Below are positions 23,097-30,734 of a DNA stretch of 48,848 nt, piece by piece (positions within the stretch are counted from its first letter, which is position 1; the number at the start of each line of letters is the position of its first letter). Source of the DNA: Botryobacter ruber (lineage in GTDB: Bacteria > Bacteroidota > Bacteroidia > Cytophagales > Hymenobacteraceae). The position numbers and the translations under genes are program-made. Below the pieces are notes generated by a model, which saw nothing but the letters and a program-made list of their open reading frames with translations, ran no database searches and had not been told where the DNA came from. The stretch covers positions 1 through 48,848 of the forward strand of contig NZ_QCZK02000007.1 of assembly GCF_003347595.2 (NCBI RefSeq). The letters run 5' to 3'.

Positions 23097-24222
23097 CCAC
23101 TGCTGCCATCGGGAAGCGGAGAAGCTGGCGGTACACATAATTATAGTCTTCGGCCATGTGGTTGGAGGTGTAGCCGTGGGAGCGCTTGACGGCGCGGCAG
23201 GCCATGATGTTGCGAGTGAACTCGTCTTCGATCAGCGTGCTGACGGTATCGCGCAGTTCGTCGGCATCGTCGGGACTTACAAACTTGGCGGCGTTGCCCC
23301 ACACTTCTGCCAGGCTTTCTGTTTTACCTACTACCAAAGCACAACCCGACATGGCTGCTTCCAGGATGGATAAGCCAAACGGTTCGTAACGGGCTGGCAA
23401 TACGTAAACAGAGGCCCGGGCCAGCCAGTCGGAGGCTTCTTTGTCGGTTAACTTACCCAGGAAGTGGACGTTCTCCAGCTCAATAACTTCACCGGTGGCT
23501 GGATGCTTGTCGTCGCCGGCAATGTAGACCGGCCATTGCAGGTCGGAGGCGATGTGGGCGAGCATCGAAATGTTTTTGGCTTCGTCCCAGACGCGGCCCA
23601 TGCTGAACACAAATGGCTCTTTTTTCCCAAACTGAAACTGCTGCTGCTCCCGACCATTGTAGATCACAGTGCTGCGCTTGAACGGTCCGTAATACAGCTC
23701 TGCCTGGCGCATCATAGCCTGTGTTGGCGCTACCACCATGTCGGCCGCCTGCAAGCCTTCCTGCACCATTTCCCGGTACTTGTTCCAGGCGGCAGGCGCT
23801 TCTTCGTCTTTCACAGCTTTCCACCACGACAGCACGCAGGAATGCACCACCACAACCACGGGTCTGCCCCAGTCGAGGTTGCCGTGCGCCATGCCATTCA
23901 GGTGCACCAGATCGGGCTGGATTTCCTCGTTCAGCTGCAGGAGCCACTCGCCGGCGTCTACCACATCTTCCCAGGGATTATCCATCCACTCCAGTTTGTA
24001 GTTGCTTTCGTAAAGCGTCAGGTTGGTAATGTCTTTAATTTCTTTTCGCTGGTCCTGGCTTAAGGGCGCTCCCATGGTTGCCAGAGCTACCTGTGTCCCG
24101 AAGGGTTCCAGGCTTTTAATCAATTCCAGGGCATAGGTCCAGACACCTCCTACGGTGTCGGCGGTCATTAATATTTTTGAAGGCTGCTTTGCTTCCTTAT
24201 CCTTCGGCATCATATCTCCCAT
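23089..24222 (-). CDS. Family-4 glycosyltransferase
   Basis: The 377-residue protein has GT4 landmarks: KILMTADTVGGVWTYALEL (glycine-rich N-terminal loop), HLNGMAHGN, a VYNGREQQQF motif between the two domains, FSMGRVWDEAKNI, and the nucleotide-sugar site YEPFGLSILEAAMSGCALVVG with the E-x7-E pattern. It would add a hexose or similar sugar from a nucleotide donor. The ATG at 24222 overlaps the end of the oxidoreductase gene by 26 bases. ATGs at 24213 and 24210 follow GGGAG and are reasonable alternatives. The stop codon lies in an octamer repeat array. Confidence 0.9.
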   Translation of the reverse strand: MGDMMPKDKEAKQPSKILMTADTVGGVWTYALELIKSLEPFGTQVALATMGAPLSQDQRKEIKDITNLTLYESNYKLEWMDNPWEDVVDAGEWLLQLNEEIQPDLVHLNGMAHGNLDWGRPVVVVVHSCVLSWWKAVKDEEAPAAWNKYREMVQEGLQAADMVVAPTQAMMRQAELYYGPFKRSTVIYNGREQQQFQFGKKEPFVFSMGRVWDEAKNISMLAHIASDLQWPVYIAGDDKHPATGEVIELENVHFLGKLTDKEASDWLARASVYVLPARYEPFGLSILEAAMSGCALVVGKTESLAEVWGNAAKFVSPDDADELRDTVSTLIEDEFTRNIMACRAVKRSHGYTSNHMAEDYNYVYRQLLRFPMAAVVS

Positions 24223-25261
24223 AAATCTTATCTAATACTTCTGCTACTTTCACATACTCTTCTGCTTCGTTGTTAAATCCTTCTCCTTTTGCCAGCCGTT
24301 CGGCCCAGGCTACGCCAGCCATGCCCGACCACGCATCGGGTGGGGAGCAGAGACGTTCAGTTCTGGTGCCGTAATAGCGTTCGGCTACAAAATCGTAGAA
24401 AGAACCGTTGGTGTTTTTGAAGGCGACGCCGCCTCCTGTTCCGTAAAAAGTGGCACTGATAATGGCTTCCTGTCCGGCTGGCAGGTTCCAGGAGCAGCTT
24501 AGCTGCAGGTGTGCCCCAGTGCCCAGTGCCATGCTTGCCGTGGCAAAATCTTCTACTACCTCGTCGGGGTTGGTAACGGGCTGCCCTTTGGCAAAAAGAT
24601 GGCTCTTTACATTCTGTACTTCCGGAAAATCGAGTGCCCACAGGGCCAGGTCGACCAGGTGCACGCCCAGGTCGATCACGCAGCCGCCACCCGAAAGTTT
24701 GGGATCGTAAAACCAGGCTTTGTCGGGACCATAGGCGTTGTGAAATACCAGCTCCACCGCATAAATGTGCCCCAGCTCCCCCGACTGCACCACCTTGTAC
24801 ACTTCCTGCATGGCCTGTGTATGGCGGTAGGAAAGGTCGACGCCGAGCAATCTGTCTGCTTTACGTGCAGCAGCTACAACTCGTTTTGTTTCGGCGGCAT
24901 TTCTTCCGAGGGGCTTCTGGCAGAACACGGCTTTGCCTGCCTCAAGCGAAGCAATAGTTTGTGCGGCATGAAACGCGCTCGGCGTTGCGATTACCACGCC
25001 CTCTACTTCACTTTGCTCCAGGATAGCGTCCAGGGAGTTTATAGCATGAGCAGAGGGTATGGTGGCTAGTGCAGCAGAACAATTTTCGGGTGCTGTATCG
25101 GAAATGCAGGTAACTTCGGCCACCTGGTGCTGCGCGATTACCTCCATGCGGTTGCGGCCAATCCAGCCTACGCCCAGAAAGCCTAATTTTGGTTTGCTCG
25201 TATTTGTAATGGCTGTTGTGCCTGCTTCAGTTGTTGGGTTGGTCAGGGTGTCTTGCATCAT
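24197..25261 (-). CDS. Gfo/Idh/MocA-family NAD(P)-dependent oxidoreductase
   Basis: The 354-residue enzyme has an N-terminal Rossmann fold (LGFLGVGWIGRNRMEV, about residue 27), ATPSAFHA, the Lys-containing KP motif in the variant CQKPLGRNAAET, and GGGCVIDLGVHLVDLALW with the conserved Asp and His. The family oxidises or reduces sugar hydroxyls, often of nucleotide sugars or inositols. The first 25 residues are a low-complexity Thr-rich extension. Its ATG directly abuts the alcohol dehydrogenase stop codon and its 3' end overlaps the GT4 gene, so it is a tightly coupled cluster member. Substrate not predictable. Confidence 0.9.
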   Translation of the reverse strand: MMQDTLTNPTTEAGTTAITNTSKPKLGFLGVGWIGRNRMEVIAQHQVAEVTCISDTAPENCSAALATIPSAHAINSLDAILEQSEVEGVVIATPSAFHAAQTIASLEAGKAVFCQKPLGRNAAETKRVVAAARKADRLLGVDLSYRHTQAMQEVYKVVQSGELGHIYAVELVFHNAYGPDKAWFYDPKLSGGGCVIDLGVHLVDLALWALDFPEVQNVKSHLFAKGQPVTNPDEVVEDFATASMALGTGAHLQLSCSWNLPAGQEAIISATFYGTGGGVAFKNTNGSFYDFVAERYYGTRTERLCSPPDAWSGMAGVAWAERLAKGEGFNNEAEEYVKVAEVLDKIYGRYDAEG

Positions 25262-26272
25262 CTAAAAGGTTATCAGGGCTTTCATAAATCCGTTGGGACG
25301 GATGGCTAAGGCGGTAAAGGCTTCGTTTATTTTTTCCAGCGGATAGCGGTGGGTGTAGAGCCTGTCCGGCTGCAGGATTCCTTTTGCTACTGCCTCGACA
25401 GCCTCTCTTATTCCTTTGATGTACTCCTGCGGGTCGCGTTCATGGGCATTGATGACGTCGAGGCCGCGCCAGTTCCAGAGTTGGATGTTTACCTGCCGCA
25501 TGCCGTCCTGGTGGAAACCGGCAATAACCAGCATCCCCCGTTCGGCGCACAATTCTCCGGCCAGGTTCAGCGGCCATTCTTTCCCGGTGCATTCAATCAC
25601 ACGCTCGCAGAAATTGCCGTTGGTCAGTTGCTTTACTTTTTCAATGATCTGCCAGTGGTCTTCCATTTTTATCACTTCGTCGGCGCCGCATTCTTGGGCT
25701 ATTTCCAGGGAGAAATCGCGTTGCGAGATGGCAATGACCCGGGCGCCTGCGTGTTTGGCCAACTGCACCAACAGTGCCCCCAGGAATCCGATACCAAGAA
25801 TGGCGACGGTTTGTCCGGCTTCTATTTTGCTCCTGCGGAAGATGTTCATGGCACAGCCCAGCGGCTCGCCGGGGAATGGTTGATTGTGCAGCGCTTCGGG
25901 CAGTTTGACCACTTTGTCGGCATCGGCTACGTCGTAGGCGGCATAGGAGTTGTAGGAAAGGGCTGCTACGCGGTCACCGACGGCTACACCGGTTACGCCT
26001 TCACCTACGGCATCTACCACACCCCAGCCTTCGTGACCGGGATTGCCTGCTTCTACTGGGTAAGTAAACCAGTCGCGGCCTTCCCATACCGGAATGCTGG
26101 AAGCGCAAAGGCCGCAGCCTTCGAGTTTGAGGCGCACCTGCCCCAGCTGTGGATCGGGCAACGCTACGTCCTGTACTTCAATATGCCGGGGCGCTGTGAT
26201 AACCGCGGCCTGCATGGTAGCCGCTTTTGTTTCGGCTGCTGTTGACTTTTCTGCTGTAGGGGTGTTCTGCAT
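25262..26272 (-). CDS. Zinc-type medium-chain alcohol/polyol dehydrogenase
   Basis: The 336-residue MDR enzyme has catalytic-zinc residues in CGLCASS and the NPGHEGWG motif, and an NAD-binding loop AILGIGFLGALLVQLAKHAGA. The structural-zinc lobe with four closely spaced cysteines that normally follows GDRV is missing: GDRVAALSYNSYAAYDV runs straight on. That resembles sorbitol/threonine-dehydrogenase relatives that have lost the lobe. It carries a Thr/Ala-rich N-terminal extension of about 19 residues; the Met at residue 20 is a possible alternative start. It lies immediately before the Gfo/Idh gene, so the pair may act on the same sugar. Confidence 0.88.
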   Translation of the reverse strand: MQNTPTAEKSTAAETKAATMQAAVITAPRHIEVQDVALPDPQLGQVRLKLEGCGLCASSIPVWEGRDWFTYPVEAGNPGHEGWGVVDAVGEGVTGVAVGDRVAALSYNSYAAYDVADADKVVKLPEALHNQPFPGEPLGCAMNIFRRSKIEAGQTVAILGIGFLGALLVQLAKHAGARVIAISQRDFSLEIAQECGADEVIKMEDHWQIIEKVKQLTNGNFCERVIECTGKEWPLNLAGELCAERGMLVIAGFHQDGMRQVNIQLWNWRGLDVINAHERDPQEYIKGIREAVEAVAKGILQPDRLYTHRYPLEKINEAFTALAIRPNGFMKALITF

Positions 26273-26294
26273 GGGTGTTGGTTAATGGTTAGTC

Positions 26295-26386
26295 CTGAAC
26301 ACGATTCCTACGATTAAAAGATAAACAGGATTAAGAATAAGTATTCCGAAATCTTGTCATCCTCAAATCCTGAGAATCGTGTTCAG
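26295..26386. repeat. Inverted repeat between the fusion gene and the alcohol dehydrogenase gene
   Basis: The 13-bp arms CTGAACACGATTC (26295-26307) and GAATCGTGTTCAG (26374-26386) are perfectly complementary, with extra imperfect pairing outside. The right arm ends six bases from the last base of the fusion gene. It fills most of the 120-base gap and could form a hairpin in the cluster transcript. Confidence 0.82.
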
Positions 26387-26392
26387 AACAAA

Positions 26393-28462
26393 TCAGGCGA
26401 CGGCTACTTTTTTAACCCGCTCTTCTTCTTGTTGCGTGATTGTATTGAGCACCATCGGCACTTCCAGTCCGCGGTTTTCGCAGAGCCATTGGTAAAGCTT
26501 GGCTACGCCCTCCTGCACGCTGTGCTTCGGATACCAGCCGGTGGCTTTCCGGAATTTGCGGATGTCGGACACATAGTAGTGCTGGTCGCCCGGACGCCAG
26601 TTGCCGAACGAGAGCGGAATTTCCTGGCCTTTGTAGCGGCTCATAACTTTGAGCAGCTCCAGCAGGCTAACGGTATTTTCCACTCCACCGCCTATGTTAA
26701 AGGCCTGTCCGGAGATGCGCGGCATGTGCTCCTGGGCCAGCAGGAAGGCATCTACCAGGTCCTCCACAAAAAGGATATCGCGCACCTGTTTTCCGTCGCC
26801 GTAAATGCTGATAGGCTTATCTTCTATGGCCCGGATGGCAAAGTGCGCTACCCAGCCCTGGTCTTCGTTGCCATACTGGTGCGGCCCATAGATGCAGCTC
26901 ATCCGGAATACAACCGCAGGCATATTGTAGGTGCGGGCGTAGTCGATCACATACTGGTCAGCGGCACCTTTGGAGCAGCCGTAGGGGCTGTGAAAATCCA
27001 GCGGTCGTTTTTCGCTGATGCCGTGCGCTTTAATGTGCTCATCGGAAGGATTGTAGCGGGAGCCGTTCTCAACGAATCGCAGGTCTTCCAGTCCGCCGTA
27101 CACTTTGTTTGTAGAAGTGAACACGAGCGGTGGCGGGTTGTCCTGTGCCCGGATGGCTTCCAGCACATTGATAATACCCCGAGCATTTACCTCGAAATCG
27201 TTCACCGGCAAGTCCAGCGAAGTAGTAACGGCTACCTGGGCAGCAAAATGGAACACGGCTTCGGCATTCTGCATCACCTTCTGCACCGACTGTGCATCGC
27301 GGATATCGCCTACGTGCACCTGCAGGCGGTCGCCGTAGGTTTCGTGCAGCCACTCCAGGTTTCGCTCCACCCCGTTTCGTGACAGGCTGTCGAACACCAT
27401 CACCCGCTTGCCTTCGTCGAGCAGTCGCTTGGCCAGGTTGGTGCCTACAAAACCGGCTCCGCCTGTTATGAGCGTATAGCGTTCGGTGGCCGATTTGGTA
27501 ATGGCTCTATTCACATACGAAAGCTCCTCCAGTTCCTCCAGCCCGTGCTTGGCCCACAGCCTGTACAGCAGTTTGGGCGTGCCGTCGGTGTGTTTCAGGC
27601 CGAAGTAGTATTCCCGTTCGTCCACGTGAAAACCGCCTACTGTGGGCAGGCTCAAATCTAAGTCGCGGGCGCCGTACCAGTATACCCGGTCCACATTGGT
27701 TTTAAGTACTTTCTTGAACTCCTTCAGCTGCTTGTACTCGTCGAACTGCCAGGTGGAGAAACCGGCTTCGGTTATCCAGAGCTCGGCCTTGCAGTTGTAA
27801 CGGTTCATTACCTCCCGCACGGCTTCAATGTTTTCGTTCCAGCCATCCCAGAGCTGGTCAAACACATCCGGGAAACCGTGAATGCCGATGGCATCTATGT
27901 ACTGCATCACGCCGCGCTGGAACATCACATCGAGCCAGTTCGGGTCGATGGGGCTCATGCCGCCCAGCAGTGTTTTCTTGCCGCGCTGTTTTGCCCAGTA
28001 GGCAGCGCCGCCCACCATTTCGGCAAATTTGTACCAGCCATAATCGAGCGTGAAGTCGTACTCGGTGCGGTTGTTGGGTTCGTTCCAGAGTTCCACCCAC
28101 TCAAAGTGTTCGCCTAAATCGGTGATGAACACATCCAGGAAATCGGCATAGGCTTTGGGATTTTTTGGCGGGGAAGAAGTTTTAGCCCGCACGCCGATAG
28201 AAGGCGGCGTGTACAGGAAGCAAGGCAGGATATTCACTTCTTTGGCAAGTGTCGGGATCAGCCACTCGTACCAGGCTTTTCCGCCTTCGGTGTAGTAGTC
28301 GGCCCAGGAAACGCCGGTGCGCAGCTCGGTAACACCCAACTCTTTCAGGTCGGCCAGCACCTGTTCCACATGCTCCTTTTCGCCAGGACGAAACCATTCT
28401 ACTATTCCGATGGCGGGTCGTCTGGTTTGGTCTGCTGCGTTGTTGTTTATGTCCATGTTCAT
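26393..28462 (-). CDS. Fusion: clan-A glycoside hydrolase domain + CDP-tyvelose/paratose 2-epimerase-like domain
   Basis: The 689-residue protein has two domains. Residues 15-310 look like a TIM-barrel clan-A glycoside hydrolase: WVELWNEPNN (Glu128, likely acid/base), AIGIHGFPD, and LWITEAGFSTW (Glu232, likely nucleophile). There is no signal peptide, so it would act in the cytosol. Residues 329-680 are an extended SDR: LITGGAGFVGTNLA, FDSLSRNGVERNLEWL, FTSTNKVYGG, and HSPYGCSKGAADQYVIDYAR with the Tyr494/Lys498 pair. These features closely match CDP-tyvelose 2-epimerase (RfbE). The frame is uninterrupted across the junction. It is the third gene of the cluster. Confidence 0.88.
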   Translation of the reverse strand: MNMDINNNAADQTRRPAIGIVEWFRPGEKEHVEQVLADLKELGVTELRTGVSWADYYTEGGKAWYEWLIPTLAKEVNILPCFLYTPPSIGVRAKTSSPPKNPKAYADFLDVFITDLGEHFEWVELWNEPNNRTEYDFTLDYGWYKFAEMVGGAAYWAKQRGKKTLLGGMSPIDPNWLDVMFQRGVMQYIDAIGIHGFPDVFDQLWDGWNENIEAVREVMNRYNCKAELWITEAGFSTWQFDEYKQLKEFKKVLKTNVDRVYWYGARDLDLSLPTVGGFHVDEREYYFGLKHTDGTPKLLYRLWAKHGLEELEELSYVNRAITKSATERYTLITGGAGFVGTNLAKRLLDEGKRVMVFDSLSRNGVERNLEWLHETYGDRLQVHVGDIRDAQSVQKVMQNAEAVFHFAAQVAVTTSLDLPVNDFEVNARGIINVLEAIRAQDNPPPLVFTSTNKVYGGLEDLRFVENGSRYNPSDEHIKAHGISEKRPLDFHSPYGCSKGAADQYVIDYARTYNMPAVVFRMSCIYGPHQYGNEDQGWVAHFAIRAIEDKPISIYGDGKQVRDILFVEDLVDAFLLAQEHMPRISGQAFNIGGGVENTVSLLELLKVMSRYKGQEIPLSFGNWRPGDQHYYVSDIRKFRKATGWYPKHSVQEGVAKLYQWLCENRGLEVPMVLNTITQQEEERVKKVAVA

Positions 28463-28501
28463 TGTTTGTCCTTTTGGGTTGATAGATAGTGTTTGGGCGT
28501 A

Positions 28502-29620
28502 TCAGACCGTTAAGCCACGGGTGGCCAGCTCTTCGCTGGCTTCGTTTACACGGTCGTAAGCAATCTGTCCTTCCAGCCAGGCGGCCAGTTCTTCCAGGCC
28601 ACTGTTAAAATCAACCTGTGGATAAAAACCTAGTTTTTCTTTTGCAAGGGAGATATCGGCATAGCAGTGGCGGATATCGCCAACCCGGTACTTGCCGGTA
28701 ATTTGCGGCTGCAACTCCGTTTTGTCCATCACCATGGCCAGTCGTGCGGCTATTTCGCTGATGGTGTAGTTGTTGCCGCTGCCCACATTAAATACTTGTC
28801 CGTTTGCCTCCTCTTTTTCCAGCGCCAGCCGGCAGGCCAGTGCCACATCGCGCACATGCACGAAATCGCGTTGCTGGTTGCCATCTTCAAAAATCATGGG
28901 GGCATTGTTGTTGAGCAGGCGGGAAGCAAAAATGGCCAGCACCCCGGTGTAAGGATTGGAAAGCGCCTGGCGGGTGCCGTACACGTTAAAAAAGCGCATG
29001 GCCACGGTCGGGATGTTGTAAGCACGTCCTACCATCAGGCACAAACGCTCCTGGTCGTATTTGGAAAGCGCGTACACCGACGACAGGCACGGTGTTTTCG
29101 ATTCATCGGTAGGCACAGGCTGCAGGACCTGCCCCTGCTCATCGGAGAGCTCCCACTGCCCTTCCTTCAGCTGCTCAATGCGGCGTTCGGGAACGGTTAC
29201 CAGCTCACCGGCGGCATTTTTGTACCAGCCTTCGCCGTAGATGCTCATGCTGCTGGCCACTACCAGTTTCTTCACCGGCTTTTTGATGAGGGCTTCCAGC
29301 AGTACGGCTGTTCCCAGGTTGTTTACATCGGTGTAATCTTTGATCTGATACATGCTCTGCCCCACGCCCACCATGGCAGCAAAATGATATACGGCATCTA
29401 CGCCTTCCAGCGCCCGCTCCACTGCTTTCGGGTCGCGCACATCGCCTAGCTGCAGTTCTACCTCGTCGTGCAGGTAAGCCGGGCGCACGCAGTCTTTGCC
29501 ATGCACCTGCTCCGACAGACTGTCTAACGCTCTTACTTCATAACCCTGGCTGATCAGTTCGTCGGCTAAATGAGAACCGATAAATCCAGCACCTCCCGTT
29601 ATCAGAATTTTCTGTTTCAT
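28502..29620 (-). CDS. NAD-dependent nucleotide-sugar epimerase (extended SDR)
   Basis: The 372-residue enzyme has ILITGGAGFIGSHLADEL, FAAMVGVGQSMY, SSMSIYGEGWY, YALSKYDQERLCL (catalytic Tyr/Lys) and RFFNVYGTRQALSNPYTG. The long insert with GEGWYKNAAGELV and PERRIEQL recalls dTDP-L-rhamnose 4-epimerase-like enzymes rather than GalE, so it may make a 6-deoxysugar epimer; this is an inference from memory. The frame is open to a TTG at 29647, but the ATG at 29620 begins the usual MKQKILITGG and is preferred. It lies 30 bases after the SDR gene and 39 before the fusion gene. Confidence 0.87.
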   Translation of the reverse strand: MKQKILITGGAGFIGSHLADELISQGYEVRALDSLSEQVHGKDCVRPAYLHDEVELQLGDVRDPKAVERALEGVDAVYHFAAMVGVGQSMYQIKDYTDVNNLGTAVLLEALIKKPVKKLVVASSMSIYGEGWYKNAAGELVTVPERRIEQLKEGQWELSDEQGQVLQPVPTDESKTPCLSSVYALSKYDQERLCLMVGRAYNIPTVAMRFFNVYGTRQALSNPYTGVLAIFASRLLNNNAPMIFEDGNQQRDFVHVRDVALACRLALEKEEANGQVFNVGSGNNYTISEIAARLAMVMDKTELQPQITGKYRVGDIRHCYADISLAKEKLGFYPQVDFNSGLEELAAWLEGQIAYDRVNEASEELATRGLTV

Positions 29621-29650
29621 AGTTTTTGTTTTTTTGTTTTGGTACAAAGC

Positions 29651-30355
29651 TTAAAAAGGCTGCGCCGTTGGCCGGATGGTAATCTGGTTCACCGACACGC
29701 CCTCCGGCTGACTTAAGGCATATAGTACAGCTTCCGCCACATCGTCTGGCGAAATTGTGCCGTAGCCTATGTCTTCGGCTGTATGAAATCCTGAAATTGT
29801 ATTTTCGAAAAAAGATGTATCGGTTACGCCTGGCGCTACCACGCTTACCCGGATGGTTGGCAACACTTCCTGCCGCAGCGTGTGGGCTACTACCTCCAGG
29901 GCCGCCTTGGTAGCGGCATAAACACCACCGTAGGGATAAGCCTGCTGTGCCGATACGGATGATATAAACACCACATCGCCTCTGCCCTTTTCCAGCATGC
30001 CCGGCACAAAGGCCCGCACCAGCCGCAGCGCCCCCATCAGGTTGAGGTTAATGATCTGTTGCCACTTCTCCGGGTCGCCCTCCGCCAGCTTTTCATGGAT
30101 GCCCTGGCCTGCACTGCATACCAGGATGTCTGGTGTGCCCATTTCCTGCTGCACCTGTGCGTAAAGTGCGTTGATGGCCGGGCCCGAAGTAACGTCACAT
30201 GAAAAAAATGAAATTTGCCCGGGCAGGTCAGCAGCAGGCTTAATGTCGGCGACGGCAGTCTGAACAGCGGCGGCAGAAAGCCTGCTGGCTATCGAGCGAC
30301 CAATACCAGAACTTCCCCCACTTACCAAAGCTTTTCTACCCTTTAAATGCAGCAC
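29651..30355 (-). CDS. Classical short-chain dehydrogenase/reductase
   Basis: The protein (234 residues from the GTG at 30355) has SDR features: LVSGGSSGIGRSIA (coenzyme loop, Ser replacing the usual Thr), VCSAGQG in place of NNAG, FISSVSAQQ with the catalytic Ser, and YAATKAALE with Tyr and Lys. Length and motifs fit NADP-dependent YdfG-like enzymes. There is no ATG at the start: the frame begins with TTG (30364) or GTG (30355). GTG gives MLHLKGRKALVSGG, the usual spacing. It is the first gene of the ten-gene cluster. Confidence 0.83.
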   Translation of the reverse strand: MLHLKGRKALVSGGSSGIGRSIASRLSAAAVQTAVADIKPAADLPGQISFFSCDVTSGPAINALYAQVQQEMGTPDILVCSAGQGIHEKLAEGDPEKWQQIINLNLMGALRLVRAFVPGMLEKGRGDVVFISSVSAQQAYPYGGVYAATKAALEVVAHTLRQEVLPTIRVSVVAPGVTDTSFFENTISGFHTAEDIGYGTISPDDVAEAVLYALSQPEGVSVNQITIRPTAQPF

Positions 30356-30734
30356 GCAGATCAATTATAGTGATTAATATATATAGAATTTTTTCAATTC
30401 CTTTATTGATAGCTAGAACGTAGGATGCAGGCACAGGGTTGTAGAAGAAGCTGCTGATCCTGCAAAAACGTACGTTTTATTGTTCAACTTTTGCTGTCCG
30501 CCAGGCTTTGTGCAGTTTATGTAAACATTACAAACTACCTGTAACTGATCCTGTTGCCAGAAGAGGTGCGCTTCTGTTTGTTAGTTGGTTAACCCTACAC
30601 TACTGATCTGGGAAAAAATAGTTATGTTTTTCAAATCTGCAGGAGCAAAGGGTGTGGTGACTGCAGCAGTAAACTTTTCACGCGATAAAAACAGGCAAGC
30701 ACTTTGATTACAGCCATTCCCGCCCCGCTGAAAC
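30356..30734. other. Intergenic region between the glycoside cluster and the ABC transporter
   Basis: This stretch holds the probable promoter of the cluster in an AT-rich run (30370-30400) and one GCCACCA-core repeat (30639-30678). No terminator for the ABC gene was found, so read-through into the cluster is possible. Confidence 0.5.
30639..30678 (-). repeat. GCCACCA-core intergenic repeat, minus orientation
   Basis: On the minus strand it reads AAAAGTTTACTGCTGC, AGTCACCACACCC and TTTGCTCCTGC. The core has one change (GTCACCA). The following AAAAACAGG tail also occurs beside the copies at 2926-3029. Confidence 0.7.

Noticed and set aside
25349..27382. Long plus-strand frames opposite the dehydrogenase and the fusion gene
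   Set aside because: They are low-complexity shadows of confidently assigned minus-strand genes with complete motifs.
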